A DNA stretch of 64,000 nucleotides from Mycobacterium sp. MBM (GCA_021648845.1 JAKJHY010000008.1:186001-250000), one strand, 5' to 3'; positions 1 through 9,111 are shown, counted from the first letter of the stretch. Made by a program: numbers and translations. The notes: generated by a model from the letters alone, not told the origin.

Positions 1-45
1 CGATGGTCTCGACCGTCGGCGCGGTAGAGGGCGTGACAGGGATCA

Positions 46-69
46 CCTTATTGATAATGAATTTCATTG
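46..69. promoter_or_regulatory. Zur-type operator upstream of the azt operon
   Basis: An AT-rich imperfect palindrome begins CCTTATTGATAATG and continues into TTTCATTGC, 18 bases before the ATG at 88. It closely matches the reverse complement of the box at 9112-9134 and resembles known actinobacterial Zur sites. AT-rich sequence is rare in this window, and all three copies lie beside zinc genes. Bases 1-45 hold no gene I can identify; they may be the end of an upstream gene. Confidence 0.75.
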
Positions 70-87
70 CTGATAGAAGTGTACGCC

Positions 88-2085
88 ATGACCTCCTGGC
101 TCACCGACCCTTTCCAGGCGGATATGGTTGCGCGGGCGCTGTTCGCCGGTCTGATCGCCGCATGCCTCTGTTCGCTCGTCGGGTGTTGGGTGTTGCTGCG
201 GCGCAGTGTCTTCCTGGGTGAGGCCATGACACACGGCATGCTCCCCGGTGTCGCCATCGCGGCCCTGCTGGGGATATCGCTGATGGTCGGCGGCCTGGTG
301 GCCGCGCTGGTGATCGCGGTCGGTGTGGCGGCGATCGGCCGCTCGTCCAAGCTGTCCTCGGACACCAGCATAGGGCTGCTACTCGTCGGCATGCTGGCGC
401 TCGGGGTCATCGTGGTGTCGCGCTCGCAGAGCTTCGCCGTGGATCTCACCGGGTTTCTGTTCGGTGACGTGTTCGCGGTGCGCACAACGGATTTGGCCGT
501 TCTCGCCGCGGCGCTGCTGCTCACCCTGGGTGCGGTCGTCCTGGGTCACCGCGCGTTCGTCGCGGTCACCTTCGATCCCCGCAAGGCCGCCACGCTGGGT
601 CTGCGTCCGCAGTGGGCCATCCCGGCGCTGACCGTGCTGATGGCCGTCGCGATGGTCGCCTCCTTCCACGTCGTGGGCACCCTGTTGGTTCTCGGGTTGC
701 TCGTCGCACCGCCGGCCGCCGCGCTGGCCTGGGCGAAGTCGATCCCGAAGGTGATGGCATTGTCCGCGATCTTGGGATGCGTCTCGGTGTATGTCGGTCT
801 GCTCTTCTCCTGGTACGCCGGCACCGCCGGCGGCGCCACCATCGCCGGGGTCGCGGTGGTGATGTTCTTCGGCTCGACGCTGCTGGCGGCGCTGCGCACG
901 AATCGCCGCCGGGTCGCGGTGCTGGCCGCCTCGGCCGCGGTGGTCGCCGGCTGCTCATCGGGTGATCCGGCCGCCGCACCGACCGAGACATCGCAGGCCA
1001 CCACCGGCGACGGCGTCGCCGTCGAGGACGGCGCCCGTGAGACCGACGGGCCGTTGACCAGGTTGGTGCTCGTCGATCCTGCCTCCGGTGACACGTCGGT
1101 GTACGACGCGGTGGACGAGGTAGAGACGGCCATCGGTTCCTACGGTCCGGTCACCGGCCTGGATGGCGACGGACGTTTTGCCTATCTGCGCACGGGGGAG
1201 CGCACCACCGTCGTCGACGCCGGGGCGTGGACCTTCGACCACGGTGACCACTACCACTACTTCGCCGGAACTCCCGCCGAGGTTGCGACGCTCGACCTGC
1301 CTGCGGCATCGGTCGGCTCCAGCAACTCGATGGTCGCGGTGACATCGCCCACCGGCACCGTCGAGGTCGTCGACCGCGAGAAGCTGGGGTCCAAGACGGC
1401 CGAAGCACCGGCCGGACTGACCGTCCCGTCCGAGACGGCTGCCGCGGTGCCCTACGGCAGCCGGCTGGTCACCGTGACCGCCGACGGTCGCATGCAGGTC
1501 ACCGGCGAGACGGGCACGACCGATCTTGTCGGCGAATGCACAGACGTGTCCTGGGCGATGCCGACCCGGCGCGCCGTGGTGTTCGGTTGCCAGACCGGCG
1601 CCGTGCGGGTCACCGGCGGCGAGAACGATCTCGCGGTCACCCCCGCGCCCTATCCCGCGGACGCGCCCGCGCAGCGCCCGACCGCCATGGAACACCGGGA
1701 CCGCGCAGACGTCTTCGCAGGCATCGGCGGCGGCAGTGTCTGGGTTTTCGACAGTCGCCAGCGGTCCTGGACACTGTTGCCCGCCGCGGACGCCGTGGCC
1801 ACCAACACCAAGGGCGACGGAACCGTGCTGATCCTGCACCGCGACGGCACCTTGTCCGCTGTGGACACCAAGACCCGAAACGAAACAGCCCGAATCGCCT
1901 TGTTTCCCGGACCGATCCCGGCCGACGGTCCGCAACCGGTGGTCGACCTCGACTCCGATCGCGCGTACATCAACAACGCCGATGCCAAGGAGATCTACGA
2001 GATCGACTACGCCGACGGCCTGCGCATCGCCCGCACGTTGTCCACCGAGGTGGCCCCGGGGCTGATGGTCGAGGCCGGCCGGTGA
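88..2085 (+). CDS. Zinc ABC transporter permease (AztB/ZnuB type) fused to a beta-propeller-like lipoprotein domain
   Basis: The product is 665 aa from the ATG at 88; a TTG seven codons upstream overlaps the Zur box and is less likely. Residues 1 to about 275 form an ABC-3 (ZnuB/TroC) metal permease with about eight hydrophobic helices and an early GEAMTHGMLPG motif. Without a stop the frame runs through RRR and a hydrophobic stretch ending in a lipobox-like VVAGC (Cys289). A soluble domain of about 370 aa follows; it reads like an AztD-type propeller and has a His-rich DHGDHYHYF motif near residue 384. Family permeases are about 280 aa, so this looks like a fusion of permease and zinc-binding lipoprotein, or two genes joined by loss of a stop. 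The downstream aztC start overlaps by 4 bases. The permease call is firm; the role of the C-terminal domain is inferred. Confidence 0.8.
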   Translation: MTSWLTDPFQADMVARALFAGLIAACLCSLVGCWVLLRRSVFLGEAMTHGMLPGVAIAALLGISLMVGGLVAALVIAVGVAAIGRSSKLSSDTSIGLLLVGMLALGVIVVSRSQSFAVDLTGFLFGDVFAVRTTDLAVLAAALLLTLGAVVLGHRAFVAVTFDPRKAATLGLRPQWAIPALTVLMAVAMVASFHVVGTLLVLGLLVAPPAAALAWAKSIPKVMALSAILGCVSVYVGLLFSWYAGTAGGATIAGVAVVMFFGSTLLAALRTNRRRVAVLAASAAVVAGCSSGDPAAAPTETSQATTGDGVAVEDGARETDGPLTRLVLVDPASGDTSVYDAVDEVETAIGSYGPVTGLDGDGRFAYLRTGERTTVVDAGAWTFDHGDHYHYFAGTPAEVATLDLPAASVGSSNSMVAVTSPTGTVEVVDREKLGSKTAEAPAGLTVPSETAAAVPYGSRLVTVTADGRMQVTGETGTTDLVGECTDVSWAMPTRRAVVFGCQTGAVRVTGGENDLAVTPAPYPADAPAQRPTAMEHRDRADVFAGIGGGSVWVFDSRQRSWTLLPAADAVATNTKGDGTVLILHRDGTLSAVDTKTRNETARIALFPGPIPADGPQPVVDLDSDRAYINNADAKEIYEIDYADGLRIARTLSTEVAPGLMVEAGR

Positions 2086-2996
2086 CGCGCAGGATCTGGC
2101 TGTGCCTGCTCGCCGTGCTCGCGGCGCTGCTCACCGCGTGCGGTCCGAACACCGGATCCGGCGGTGGTGGTGAGATCGTGGTGACCACCAACATCCTCGG
2201 CGACGTGGTGCGCAACGTCGTCGGTGATGCGGCGCCGGTACGCGTGTTGATGCAACCCAATGCCGACCCGCACTCGTTCGGGGTGTCCGCGCAGGACGCC
2301 GCGGCCATGAACGATGCCGCGCTGATCGTCTACAACGGGCTCGGGTTGGAGGAGAACGTCACCCGAAACGTCGAAACCGCCAAAGCGCAGGGCGTTCCGG
2401 TTCTCGCGGTGGGCGATCACATCGACCCGATCCAGTACAGCGTCGGGGACAACGCGGGCACACCAGACCCGCACTTCTGGACCGATCCGCAGCGCATGAT
2501 CGCCGCTGTCGACGTCATCGAGGAGACCGTGCACAACGAGGTCGACGGTATCGACGGTGCGGCGCTGGCGCGTAACGCCGAGAACTACCGGTCGCAGCTT
2601 CGCGAACTCGACGCGGCGATGGCCGAAGAACTCGGCACCATTGCTGCCGGGCGGCGAAAACTGGTGACCAACCATCACGTCTTGGGCTATTTTGCGCCCC
2701 GCTTCGGCTTCGAGGTGATCGGTGCGGTGGTACCCAGCGGCACGACGCTGGCGGCGCCCAGCCCCGCGGATCTGCAGTCACTTGTCGGAGCGATCGAATC
2801 GGCCGGTGTGCCGGCCATATTCGTCGATTCCTCACAGCCCGACAAACTGGCCAGGGTGCTCGCCGAGGATGCCGGAGTCCAGGTGCAGATCGTCTCGCTC
2901 TACAGCGAATCACTCAGTCCGCCCGGCACATCGGGCGCGACATATCTCGACATGATGCGCGCCAATACCGACGCCATCGTCACCGGTCTGCGCTAA
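2082..2996 (+). CDS. aztC: Zinc ABC transporter substrate-binding lipoprotein, AztC type
   Basis: The product is 304 aa from a GTG at 2082 that overlaps the previous stop (GTGA). A lipoprotein signal peptide ends in LLTAC (Cys20). The mature part is a ZnuA/TroA cluster A-I binding protein. Probable zinc ligands are His64 (DPHSFG), His131 (DPHFW), His198 or His199 (NHHVLGYFAPRFG) and a late acidic residue near Asp249 (VDSSQP). It has no long His-rich loop, unlike the ZnuA at 9187, which is typical of AztC. It would capture periplasmic zinc, probably loaded by the AztD-like protein encoded next, and deliver it to the permease at 88. The operon lies behind the Zur box at 46-69. Confidence 0.85.
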   Translation: MTRRIWLCLLAVLAALLTACGPNTGSGGGGEIVVTTNILGDVVRNVVGDAAPVRVLMQPNADPHSFGVSAQDAAAMNDAALIVYNGLGLEENVTRNVETAKAQGVPVLAVGDHIDPIQYSVGDNAGTPDPHFWTDPQRMIAAVDVIEETVHNEVDGIDGAALARNAENYRSQLRELDAAMAEELGTIAAGRRKLVTNHHVLGYFAPRFGFEVIGAVVPSGTTLAAPSPADLQSLVGAIESAGVPAIFVDSSQPDKLARVLAEDAGVQVQIVSLYSESLSPPGTSGATYLDMMRANTDAIVTGLR

Positions 2997-3020
2997 CTGC
3001 GGGCCAGAAAGGGAAGAACA

Positions 3021-4232
3021 ATGTCTAATCCGCGGTGGCTGTACCGCGTCGGAGCGTTGACGTTCACGGCGGCGGCGCTGGCGGCCTGTTCGTCGGGTAC
3101 CGAGGGCGCCGACAGCACAGCGAGCTCGGAGACCTCGGAGAGTTCGGCGACCGCCGCGCCCAGCGCGCCGATCCCCGAGCCGTTGGCCGTAACCTACGAC
3201 GGCGGCCTGCTGGTTCTCAACGGCGAGACTCTCGAAGTCGCACAAGACATCCCGCTGGAGGGTTTCCTGCGGGTCAACCCGGCCGGTGACGAGGGCCACG
3301 TGCTCGTCACCACCACCGAGGGCTGGCGCATCCTGGACGCCGCAGGCGGTCGGCTCACCGACGACACCTTCCCCGGCGTCGAGGCGGGCCACGTCACCCC
3401 GCACGGTGAGAACACCGTGCTGTTCGCCGATGGCACCGGCGAGATCACCGCGTTCGATCCGCACGCGCTGGAGGCGGGCGGCATGCCCGACACCCGGAAT
3501 TGGAAGACCCCGGAGCCGCACCACGGCGTGGCGGTCATTCTTGCCGACGGCACCCGGGTGCAGACGTTGGGCAATCCGGATACCCGGGTCGGCGCCGCGG
3601 CGTTCGACGGTGACCGCGAGATTGCGCGCAACGAGGAATGCCCCGGCGTGCATGGCGAGACGGTGGCCGCCGACGAGGTGGTCATCCTCGGCTGCGAGAA
3701 CGGCGTGCTGAAGTTCGCCGACGGACAGTTCACCAAGATCCCCAGCCCCACCCCGTATGGCCGCACCGGAAACACCCGGGGTCACGAGGACTCCCCGGTG
3801 GTGCTGGGCGATATGAAGGTCGACGCGGATGCCGAAATGGAGCGGCCCGAGCAGTTCGCCTTGATCGACACCACCACCGATCAGATGCGAATCGTGCAGA
3901 TGCCCGCCGGTGTCAGCTACTGGTTCCGCTCGCTGGGCCGCGGCCCGCAGGCCGAGGCGCTGATGCTCGGTACCGATGGCAATCTGCACGTCTTCGACCC
4001 GGTCACCGGTGACCTGGTGCGGTCGATCAAGGTGACCGAGCCGTGGCGTGAGCCCGACGATTGGCAACAGCCCGGCCCGGCTGTTTTCACCCGTGAGGGC
4101 GCTGTCTACGTCAGCGACCCGGCGACCAAGCAGATCCACCTTGTGGACGTGGCGGCGGGCACCATTGAGACCTCGGTGACGCTGGAACAGACCCCCAACG
4201 AGCTCAGCGGGGCTGTCGGCCACGACCACTGA
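3021..4232 (+). CDS. aztD: AztD-type periplasmic zinc chaperone lipoprotein
   Basis: The product is 403 aa. A signal peptide ends in LAAC (Cys23), followed by a Ser/Thr/Ala-rich linker to about residue 50 and a repetitive beta-strand domain typical of a beta-propeller. Metal-type residues are scattered through it: THGE-like and EPHHGV segments, CPGVHGE, LGCENG and a C-terminal GHDH. In Paracoccus, AztD hands zinc to AztC, and the position directly after aztC fits that role here. An AAAGGGAAG purine run precedes the ATG. The transcript probably ends at the hairpin at 4246-4280. Confidence in the family is good; the exact zinc sites cannot be assigned by eye. Confidence 0.8.
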   Translation: MSNPRWLYRVGALTFTAAALAACSSGTEGADSTASSETSESSATAAPSAPIPEPLAVTYDGGLLVLNGETLEVAQDIPLEGFLRVNPAGDEGHVLVTTTEGWRILDAAGGRLTDDTFPGVEAGHVTPHGENTVLFADGTGEITAFDPHALEAGGMPDTRNWKTPEPHHGVAVILADGTRVQTLGNPDTRVGAAAFDGDREIARNEECPGVHGETVAADEVVILGCENGVLKFADGQFTKIPSPTPYGRTGNTRGHEDSPVVLGDMKVDADAEMERPEQFALIDTTTDQMRIVQMPAGVSYWFRSLGRGPQAEALMLGTDGNLHVFDPVTGDLVRSIKVTEPWREPDDWQQPGPAVFTREGAVYVSDPATKQIHLVDVAAGTIETSVTLEQTPNELSGAVGHDH

Positions 4233-4245
4233 GATGACGCCCGAG

Positions 4246-4280
4246 AAGAGGCGCGCACCCACCCCGGGTGCGCGCCTCTT
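4246..4280. terminator. Bidirectional hairpin terminator between aztD and the convergent Cys-rich gene
   Basis: Two 15-base arms (AAGAGGCGCGCACCC and its exact complement) enclose a 5-base ACCCC loop. The arm ends give short A and T runs on the two strands. It fills the gap between the aztD stop (4232) and the stop of the opposing gene (4281), so it can end both transcripts. Confidence 0.85.
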
Positions 4281-4667
4281 TCAATTGAGGCGGCTGGATC
4301 GGGCGAAGTTGGCGTTGGCGTGCAGATGGGGTGGCAGATCGCGCTCGTCCCATCCGCCGGTGGCGACCCAATCGCACACGATGGCGGTGTCGGTGGCATT
4401 GCCGATGGGTCCGATCCAGCGGACCGGGGACACCGGCACCCGGTCGATGGTGCACGGCTGCAGCAGGGCGATTACACCGCCCTTGACATCGGTTGTTGCG
4501 CAACCGAACTTGCCGCGCAGGCACTGTGTCATCAGCATCACCGCCTGCGGGCAGTTGGCCACCACGTCCTGCAGCCGGGTGATGACGAGGTCACTGATCT
4601 CTGGCGTGCACCGGGCGCAGACCGCAAGGGTGAACGGCTCTTTCGTGTAACGACTTTCGGTTCGCAC
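4281..4667 (-). CDS. Small Cys-rich protein, possible (2Fe-2S) ferredoxin-like or metal-binding protein
   Basis: The product is 128 aa from a GTG at 4667, chosen because GGGGAG lies six bases upstream; a TTG at 4685 is the longer alternative. The sequence has a CARC motif near the N-terminus and further cysteines (NCPQ, TQCLRGKFGC, QPCT, VCDW). This recalls the small (2Fe-2S) ferredoxin-domain or DUF1636-like proteins found beside COG0523 genes, but I cannot name the family with certainty. It is the gene nearest to the Zur box at 4690-4711, which has the same orientation relative to it as the box at 9112 has to its GTPase. Zinc-starvation induction is therefore likely. The function is unknown; metal binding or iron-sulfur electron transfer are the main options. 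Confidence 0.65.
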   Translation of the reverse strand: MRTESRYTKEPFTLAVCARCTPEISDLVITRLQDVVANCPQAVMLMTQCLRGKFGCATTDVKGGVIALLQPCTIDRVPVSPVRWIGPIGNATDTAIVCDWVATGGWDERDLPPHLHANANFARSSRLN

Positions 4668-4689
4668 TTTCGACTCCCCGGCCAACTAA

Positions 4690-4711
4690 TCGACAATGGT
4701 TTTCAGTAAGG
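4690..4711. promoter_or_regulatory. Zur-type operator between the Cys-rich gene and the SDR
   Basis: On the minus strand the site reads CCTTACTGAAAACCATTGTC. It matches the two other boxes in the left CCTTA-TGA part and in ATTxTC, with a less AT-rich centre. It sits 23 bases upstream of the minus-strand GTG at 4667 and 62 bases before the plus-strand ATG at 4773, so it could control both directions. It is the weakest of the three boxes. Confidence 0.6.
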
Positions 4712-4772
4712 TTACTGTGCACTGAACACGTTGTCGAAGCTGTGCACCCACAGCCGGAAATGAGGAGTCACC

Positions 4773-5636
4773 ATGGGCCGGATGACCGGTAAAGTCGCTT
4801 TCATCACCGGTGCCGCTCGCGGACAGGGACGCAGCCATGCCGTCCACCTGGCCGACGAGGGGGCGGATCTGTTCCTCGTTGATGTCGCCGACGATGTCGA
4901 CATCGACACCAACGCATACCCGCTCGCGTCCTCGGCGGACCTCGAGGAAACCGTGCGGTTGGTCGAGAAGTCGGGCCGTAGGGTAGCTTCCGCGCACGTC
5001 GATGTCCGTGACCGAGTCGGGTTGAAGCGGGCGCTCGACGACGCCGTCGCCGAACTCGGCGGCCTGCACGTGGTCGTCGCCAACGCGGGAATCTGCCCGC
5101 TGGGCAACGACGTGCCTGTCCAAGGCTTCGCGGATGCCTTCGATGTCGACTTCGTCGGTGTGGTCAACAGCGTGCACGTGGCGCTGCCGCACCTGTCGGC
5201 GGGCGGCTCGATCATCGTCACCGGATCGGTGGCGGGGCTGGTCCCGCAGACCGGTATCGCCGGGCAAGGTGGCTTACAGGGCCCCGGTGGCGACGGATAC
5301 GGGTTGGCCAAGAAGATGATTCGCGACTACACCCGATCGTTGGCGCTGACGCTGGGCCCGCAGAGCATCCGCATCAACACCGTGCACCCCACCAATGTGA
5401 ACACCGATATGCTGCACAACCCGTCGATGTACCGGACGTTCCGGCCCGACCTGCCCGAGCCGACCCGCGAAGATGCCGAGCTGACCTTCCCGTTCATGCA
5501 GGCGATGCCGGTGCCCTACGTCGAGGCTTCCGATATCTCACATGCCGTCGTCTACCTGGCTTGCGACGAGTCGCGTTACGTCACCGGTCAGCAGTTGTTC
5601 GTCGACGCGGGCGCCTCACTCAAGCTCGGCGTCTAG
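4773..5636 (+). CDS. Mycofactocin-coupled SDR family oxidoreductase
   Basis: The product is 287 aa with AGGAG upstream of the ATG. It is a short-chain dehydrogenase with GAARGQGRSHA at the nucleotide site and NAG near residue 109. A segment around residues 42-60 (DTNAYPLASSADLEETVRLVE) is typical of the mycofactocin-associated SDR subfamily, whose bound nicotinamide is recycled by mycofactocin. The catalytic Tyr-x3-Lys appears as YGLAK. The substrate is unknown; an alcohol/carbonyl conversion is expected. It lies between a Zur box and the small-protein/COG0523/WD40 cassette, so it may belong to the zinc response, but only position suggests this. Confidence 0.8.
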   Translation: MGRMTGKVAFITGAARGQGRSHAVHLADEGADLFLVDVADDVDIDTNAYPLASSADLEETVRLVEKSGRRVASAHVDVRDRVGLKRALDDAVAELGGLHVVVANAGICPLGNDVPVQGFADAFDVDFVGVVNSVHVALPHLSAGGSIIVTGSVAGLVPQTGIAGQGGLQGPGGDGYGLAKKMIRDYTRSLALTLGPQSIRINTVHPTNVNTDMLHNPSMYRTFRPDLPEPTREDAELTFPFMQAMPVPYVEASDISHAVVYLACDESRYVTGQQLFVDAGASLKLGV

Positions 5637-5653
5637 CCGGCGGTGACCGACAC

Positions 5654-5959
5654 ATGAACCTGGTCAACCCCGGCAACACGGCAGCGACGCCGGCATCGAA
5701 GGAGTCGGCGGCGCAGGTGGCCGAACTCAAGGACCTGGTGCGCAGCGAGCTGTCGCTGGATGCCGAGGTGACGGTGCTGATCCAGCAGCTGGTCTGTAGA
5801 GAGCCCGGCTGCCCGCCGGTGGAGACCATCGTCGCGGTTCTCGGCACACCGCGGCGCAGCTGGAAGTTCCCCGTTCCCACCCGCGACATCACGCCGGCGG
5901 CGCTGCGCGCGGTGTTGTCGACGAACCCGAAAGGACGCCAACATGACCACGACGACTGA
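5654..5959 (+). CDS. Conserved small protein with CREPGCPP motif, upstream of a COG0523 GTPase
   Basis: The product is 101 aa from the ATG at 5654; the open frame extends upstream only into the SDR gene. It is largely helical with a central [16 protein letters not shown] segment carrying two cysteines four residues apart, and a C-terminal HDHDD tail. I do not recognise a named family. Its last 17 bases overlap the start of the GTPase gene in another frame, so the two are almost certainly translated together. The CxxxxC pair and His/Asp tail make metal binding possible. It may be a client or partner of the GTPase; this is inference. Confidence 0.6.
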   Translation: MNLVNPGNTAATPASKESAAQVAELKDLVRSELSLDAEVTVLIQQLVCREPGCPPVETIVAVLGTPRRSWKFPVPTRDITPAALRAVLSTNPKGRQHDHDD

Positions 5960-6938
5960 CGACCGGGTGCCGGTCACGGTGATCACCGGATTCCTCGGCT
6001 CAGGAAAGACCACGCTGGTCAACCGGATTCTGACCGAGAACCACGGACGCCGGATCGCGGTGATCGAGAACGAGTTCGGCGAGGTCGGCATCGACGACGC
6101 ACTGGTGCTCGACGCCGAAGAAGAGATCTTCGAGATGAACAACGGTTGCATCTGCTGCACTGTGCGCGGCGATCTCATCCGAATCCTCGGCGCGCTGATG
6201 CGGCGACGGGACAATTTCGACCAGATCCTGATCGAGACAACGGGTCTGGCCGATCCTGCACCGGTGGCCCAGACATTCTTCGTCGACGACGAGATCCGGG
6301 AGCGGCTACGCCTGGACGCCATCGTGACCGTGGTGGATGCTGCGCATGTGCTCGAGCACCTCGACGAGGTCAAACCCGAAGGGGTCGAGAACGAAGCCGT
6401 CGAGCAGGTCGCCTTCGCCGATCGGATGCTGCTCAACAAGACGGATCTGGTCAGCGCGGAGCGACTGGCACTGGTCGAGGACCGGCTGCGCGGCATCAAC
6501 GCCGGTGCCGGCATCGTGCGTACCCAGAACGCCAAGGTCGACTTGGCCCAGATCCTCGATATCGGTGCCTTCGATCTTCAGCGGGTACTCACCGACGATC
6601 CAGCATTCCTGGAATCCGACGATCACCAGCACGATCAGACGGTGGGCTCGGTGGGCTTCCGGATCGACGGTGACGTCGACATCGACAAACTGAACTCGTG
6701 GCTGGGTGAGCTGCTCGCCGGCAAGGGTGTGGACATCTTCCGCAGCAAGGGCATCCTCGCGTTGGCGGGGCAGAGCCGGCAGTACGTGTTCCAGGGCGTG
6801 CACATGTTGTTCGACGGCACCGAGGGACGCGCGTGGGGTGAGCAGGAGTCGCGGACCAACCGGCTGGTGTTCATCGGCCGCAACCTCGACCGGGTGGCGC
6901 TGGAGTCGGCGTTCCGTGCCTGCCTGGTGGACTCGTGA
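5943..6938 (+). CDS. COG0523 (CobW/ZNG1-type) GTPase, putative zinc metallochaperone
   Basis: The product is 331 aa. The Walker A motif is GFLGSGKTT (16-24), the metal-binding motif is CICC (69-72), the G-domain NKTD follows, and a CobW C-terminal domain ends the protein. A His/Asp-rich DDHQHDQ segment lies between the domains. This family uses GTP hydrolysis to move zinc into client proteins, and many members are Zur-induced. The ATG lies inside the previous small gene, and the stop overlaps the GTG of the WD40 gene by 4 bases, so the three form a tight cassette. It differs from the second COG0523 protein at 7961 in length and in having [10 protein letters not shown] rather than NDMSEINID after the first motif. 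Confidence 0.87.
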   Translation: MTTTTDDRVPVTVITGFLGSGKTTLVNRILTENHGRRIAVIENEFGEVGIDDALVLDAEEEIFEMNNGCICCTVRGDLIRILGALMRRRDNFDQILIETTGLADPAPVAQTFFVDDEIRERLRLDAIVTVVDAAHVLEHLDEVKPEGVENEAVEQVAFADRMLLNKTDLVSAERLALVEDRLRGINAGAGIVRTQNAKVDLAQILDIGAFDLQRVLTDDPAFLESDDHQHDQTVGSVGFRIDGDVDIDKLNSWLGELLAGKGVDIFRSKGILALAGQSRQYVFQGVHMLFDGTEGRAWGEQESRTNRLVFIGRNLDRVALESAFRACLVDS

Positions 6939-7936
6939 CGACTGCGGTGTTTGCGGCCAACGGCTGGGTGGCCCAGGTCGACGATGCGGTCGCCGCGCTG
7001 GCATCAGGTCCGCGCGCAGAGGTCGCGGTAGCGGGCTCGGAGGGCTCGTTGACGCTGTTGTCTGCCCTCGGTGAGGTGATCGGCCGGCAGTCGTTGGCGC
7101 TGGGGTGTCTGGCGGTGGCGTGGTCGCCGGCCGGTGACCGGATCGCGGTGGGTTGTATCGACGGTGTGGTCATCGTCGACGCCGTGGGTGAGCTGGTGGC
7201 CCGGCATCGGGGTGGCTGGTGCGCGTCGGTGGCGTGGAGCTTCGACGGTGCGCGACTGGCGGCCGGGGTAGGCAGAGCGACGATCGTGTACCGGGCAGAC
7301 GGCACCGAATTGTTCCGCGAGGAGCACAACAGCACCGTCACGGCGGTGGACTGGATCAAGAGCAGGGTGGCCTCGGCCGCCTACGGCGGGGTGCGCGTGT
7401 GCCACGTCTCGGCGGGTGCCGGCGCCGACGTCCTGCCGTTCACCGGATCGCTGCTGGCCTTGGCGATCAGCCCGGACCGGCGCTGGGCCGCCAGTGGCAA
7501 CCAGGACGCCACCTTGCACGTGTGGCGGGTCGGCAAGGCGGGCGAGGAACTGTCGATGTCGGGCTACCCCACCAAGATCACCGCGCTGGCCTTCTCGCCC
7601 GATTCGTTGCTGCTGGCCTCCGGCGGGGGGCCCGATGTGACCGTGTGGGACTTCGGTGGGAAGGGTCCGCGCGGGAGCACTCCGCGGATCCTGGCCGGTC
7701 ACACCGAGGCGATCACCGGGCTGGCCTGGGCGCCGCGCGGTGACCGCCTGGCCGCGGTGGCCGATGACGGCCAGGTGGCGGTGTGGGAGCCGCGGGCCGG
7801 GGCGCCCGGGAGCCCGCTGCCGACCCGCGACCGGCTGGAGCGCGCCGCACGGGCAACGGCTGTGTGCTGGGTCGCCACCGATCAATTGGTGGGTGCCTGG
7901 GCGGACGGCACCGTGGCCGCGCATCGGGTCAACTGA
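6935..7936 (+). CDS. WD40 repeat protein
   Basis: The product is 333 aa from a GTG that overlaps the GTPase stop. It contains about seven repeats with WD40-like strands, for example [22 protein letters not shown] and the recurrent LAxSPDxxxxA pattern. It has no signal peptide or membrane helix and is probably a cytoplasmic beta-propeller scaffold. Translational coupling to the COG0523 GTPase suggests a physical or functional partner in zinc distribution. No enzymatic motif is visible. Confidence 0.8.
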   Translation: MTTAVFAANGWVAQVDDAVAALASGPRAEVAVAGSEGSLTLLSALGEVIGRQSLALGCLAVAWSPAGDRIAVGCIDGVVIVDAVGELVARHRGGWCASVAWSFDGARLAAGVGRATIVYRADGTELFREEHNSTVTAVDWIKSRVASAAYGGVRVCHVSAGAGADVLPFTGSLLALAISPDRRWAASGNQDATLHVWRVGKAGEELSMSGYPTKITALAFSPDSLLLASGGGPDVTVWDFGGKGPRGSTPRILAGHTEAITGLAWAPRGDRLAAVADDGQVAVWEPRAGAPGSPLPTRDRLERAARATAVCWVATDQLVGAWADGTVAAHRVN

Positions 7937-7960
7937 CCCGGTGACCGTCCGCCCGTCCCC

Positions 7961-9109
7961 TCAGTGCGAATGTTGTTGCGTCACACCCCATGCGGGCAGT
8001 GGGTCGGGGTAGCCGAGCCAGGCTTGCTCGCCTTCGGCGACTTCGTCATCGGTCAACACCGCCGCTTGCAGCAGCCCGTCGACCTTCTCGCGATCGAGCT
8101 TTATTCCGATGAACACGATCTCCTGGCCGGGCGTGACCTCGGTGTTCGACCAGTACTGGGCCGGTTCGATCACCAGGTTCGGGCCGGCCTGTGACCAGAT
8201 GGCGGCGATCGAGGGACGGCTGGCGATCCAACAGAATCCCTTGCTGCGCAATACCCGGGTGGTCTGTGCCAGGGCATCGGCGAGGCGCTGGGGGTGAAAC
8301 GGCCGGTCCGACCGGAAGGTCATCGAGCTGATGCCGTATTCCTCGGTCTCCGGGGCATGACCGTCGGCGATCTCCTCGTCCCAGCCGGGGGTTTGCGCGG
8401 CGGCGAGCGGGTCGAAGAGTCCGGTGCCGAGCACGTCACCGATCTCGACGACACCGTGATCGGTGCGAATGAGCTTTGCGGTGGGGTTGAGCCTGCGCAG
8501 GAGCGTTTCGACCGTCCCGAGTTGTGCGGGGCTCACCAGGTCGGTCTTGTTGAGCAGCAATACATCCGCGAACTCGACCTGATCGGTGAGCAGGTCGGCG
8601 ATGCTGCGGGCATCGCCCTCGCCCGCGGCAAGGTCCCGGTCGGCCAACGCCTCGCCGCGGGCGATCTCGGCCAGGAAGGTGGACGCATCCACCACGGTCA
8701 CCATGGTGTCCAACTTGGCCAGCTGGCCGAGCTGGAAACCGTCTTCGAACTCCCACTCGAAGGTGGCCGCCACCGGCATCGGCTCGGAGATCCCGGTGGA
8801 CTCGATGACGAGTTGGTCGAAGCGGTTCTGCCGGGCCAATGCGCCGACCGCCTCCACCAGGTCTTCGCGCAGCGTGCAGCAGATGCACCCGTTGGTCAGC
8901 TCGACGAGTTTCTCGTCGGTGCGCTCCAGGTGTCCCTGACCGGCGATCAGGGCGGCGTCGATGTTGATCTCGCTCATATCGTTGACGATCACCGCGACGC
9001 GGCGGCCCTCGCGATTGGTCAGGATGTGGTTGAGCAGGGTGGTCTTGCCTGCGCCGAGGAAGCCGGACAGAACGGTGACGGGCAGCAGGGGGGCTGTGGT
9101 GGTCGACAT
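7961..9109 (-). CDS. COG0523 GTPase, Zur-controlled zinc metallochaperone
   Basis: The product is 382 aa with Walker [10 protein letters not shown] (16-24), [14 protein letters not shown] (75-78), NKTD and a full CobW C-terminal domain with the [12 protein letters not shown] signature. It ends in a His-containing tail (QQHSH). This resembles the YciC/ZigA-type subgroup induced in zinc limitation. The start codon is only two bases from the Zur box at 9112-9134, so expression should be directly Zur-repressed. It is convergent with the WD40 gene (24-base gap) and divergent from znuA. Confidence 0.9.
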   Translation of the reverse strand: MSTTTAPLLPVTVLSGFLGAGKTTLLNHILTNREGRRVAVIVNDMSEINIDAALIAGQGHLERTDEKLVELTNGCICCTLREDLVEAVGALARQNRFDQLVIESTGISEPMPVAATFEWEFEDGFQLGQLAKLDTMVTVVDASTFLAEIARGEALADRDLAAGEGDARSIADLLTDQVEFADVLLLNKTDLVSPAQLGTVETLLRRLNPTAKLIRTDHGVVEIGDVLGTGLFDPLAAAQTPGWDEEIADGHAPETEEYGISSMTFRSDRPFHPQRLADALAQTTRVLRSKGFCWIASRPSIAAIWSQAGPNLVIEPAQYWSNTEVTPGQEIVFIGIKLDREKVDGLLQAAVLTDDEVAEGEQAWLGYPDPLPAWGVTQQHSH

Positions 9110-9111
9110 TA

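Noticed and set aside
1..66. Possible end of an upstream gene or a short open frame from base 3
   Set aside because: All frames are short and unrecognisable, and the Zur box crosses the region.
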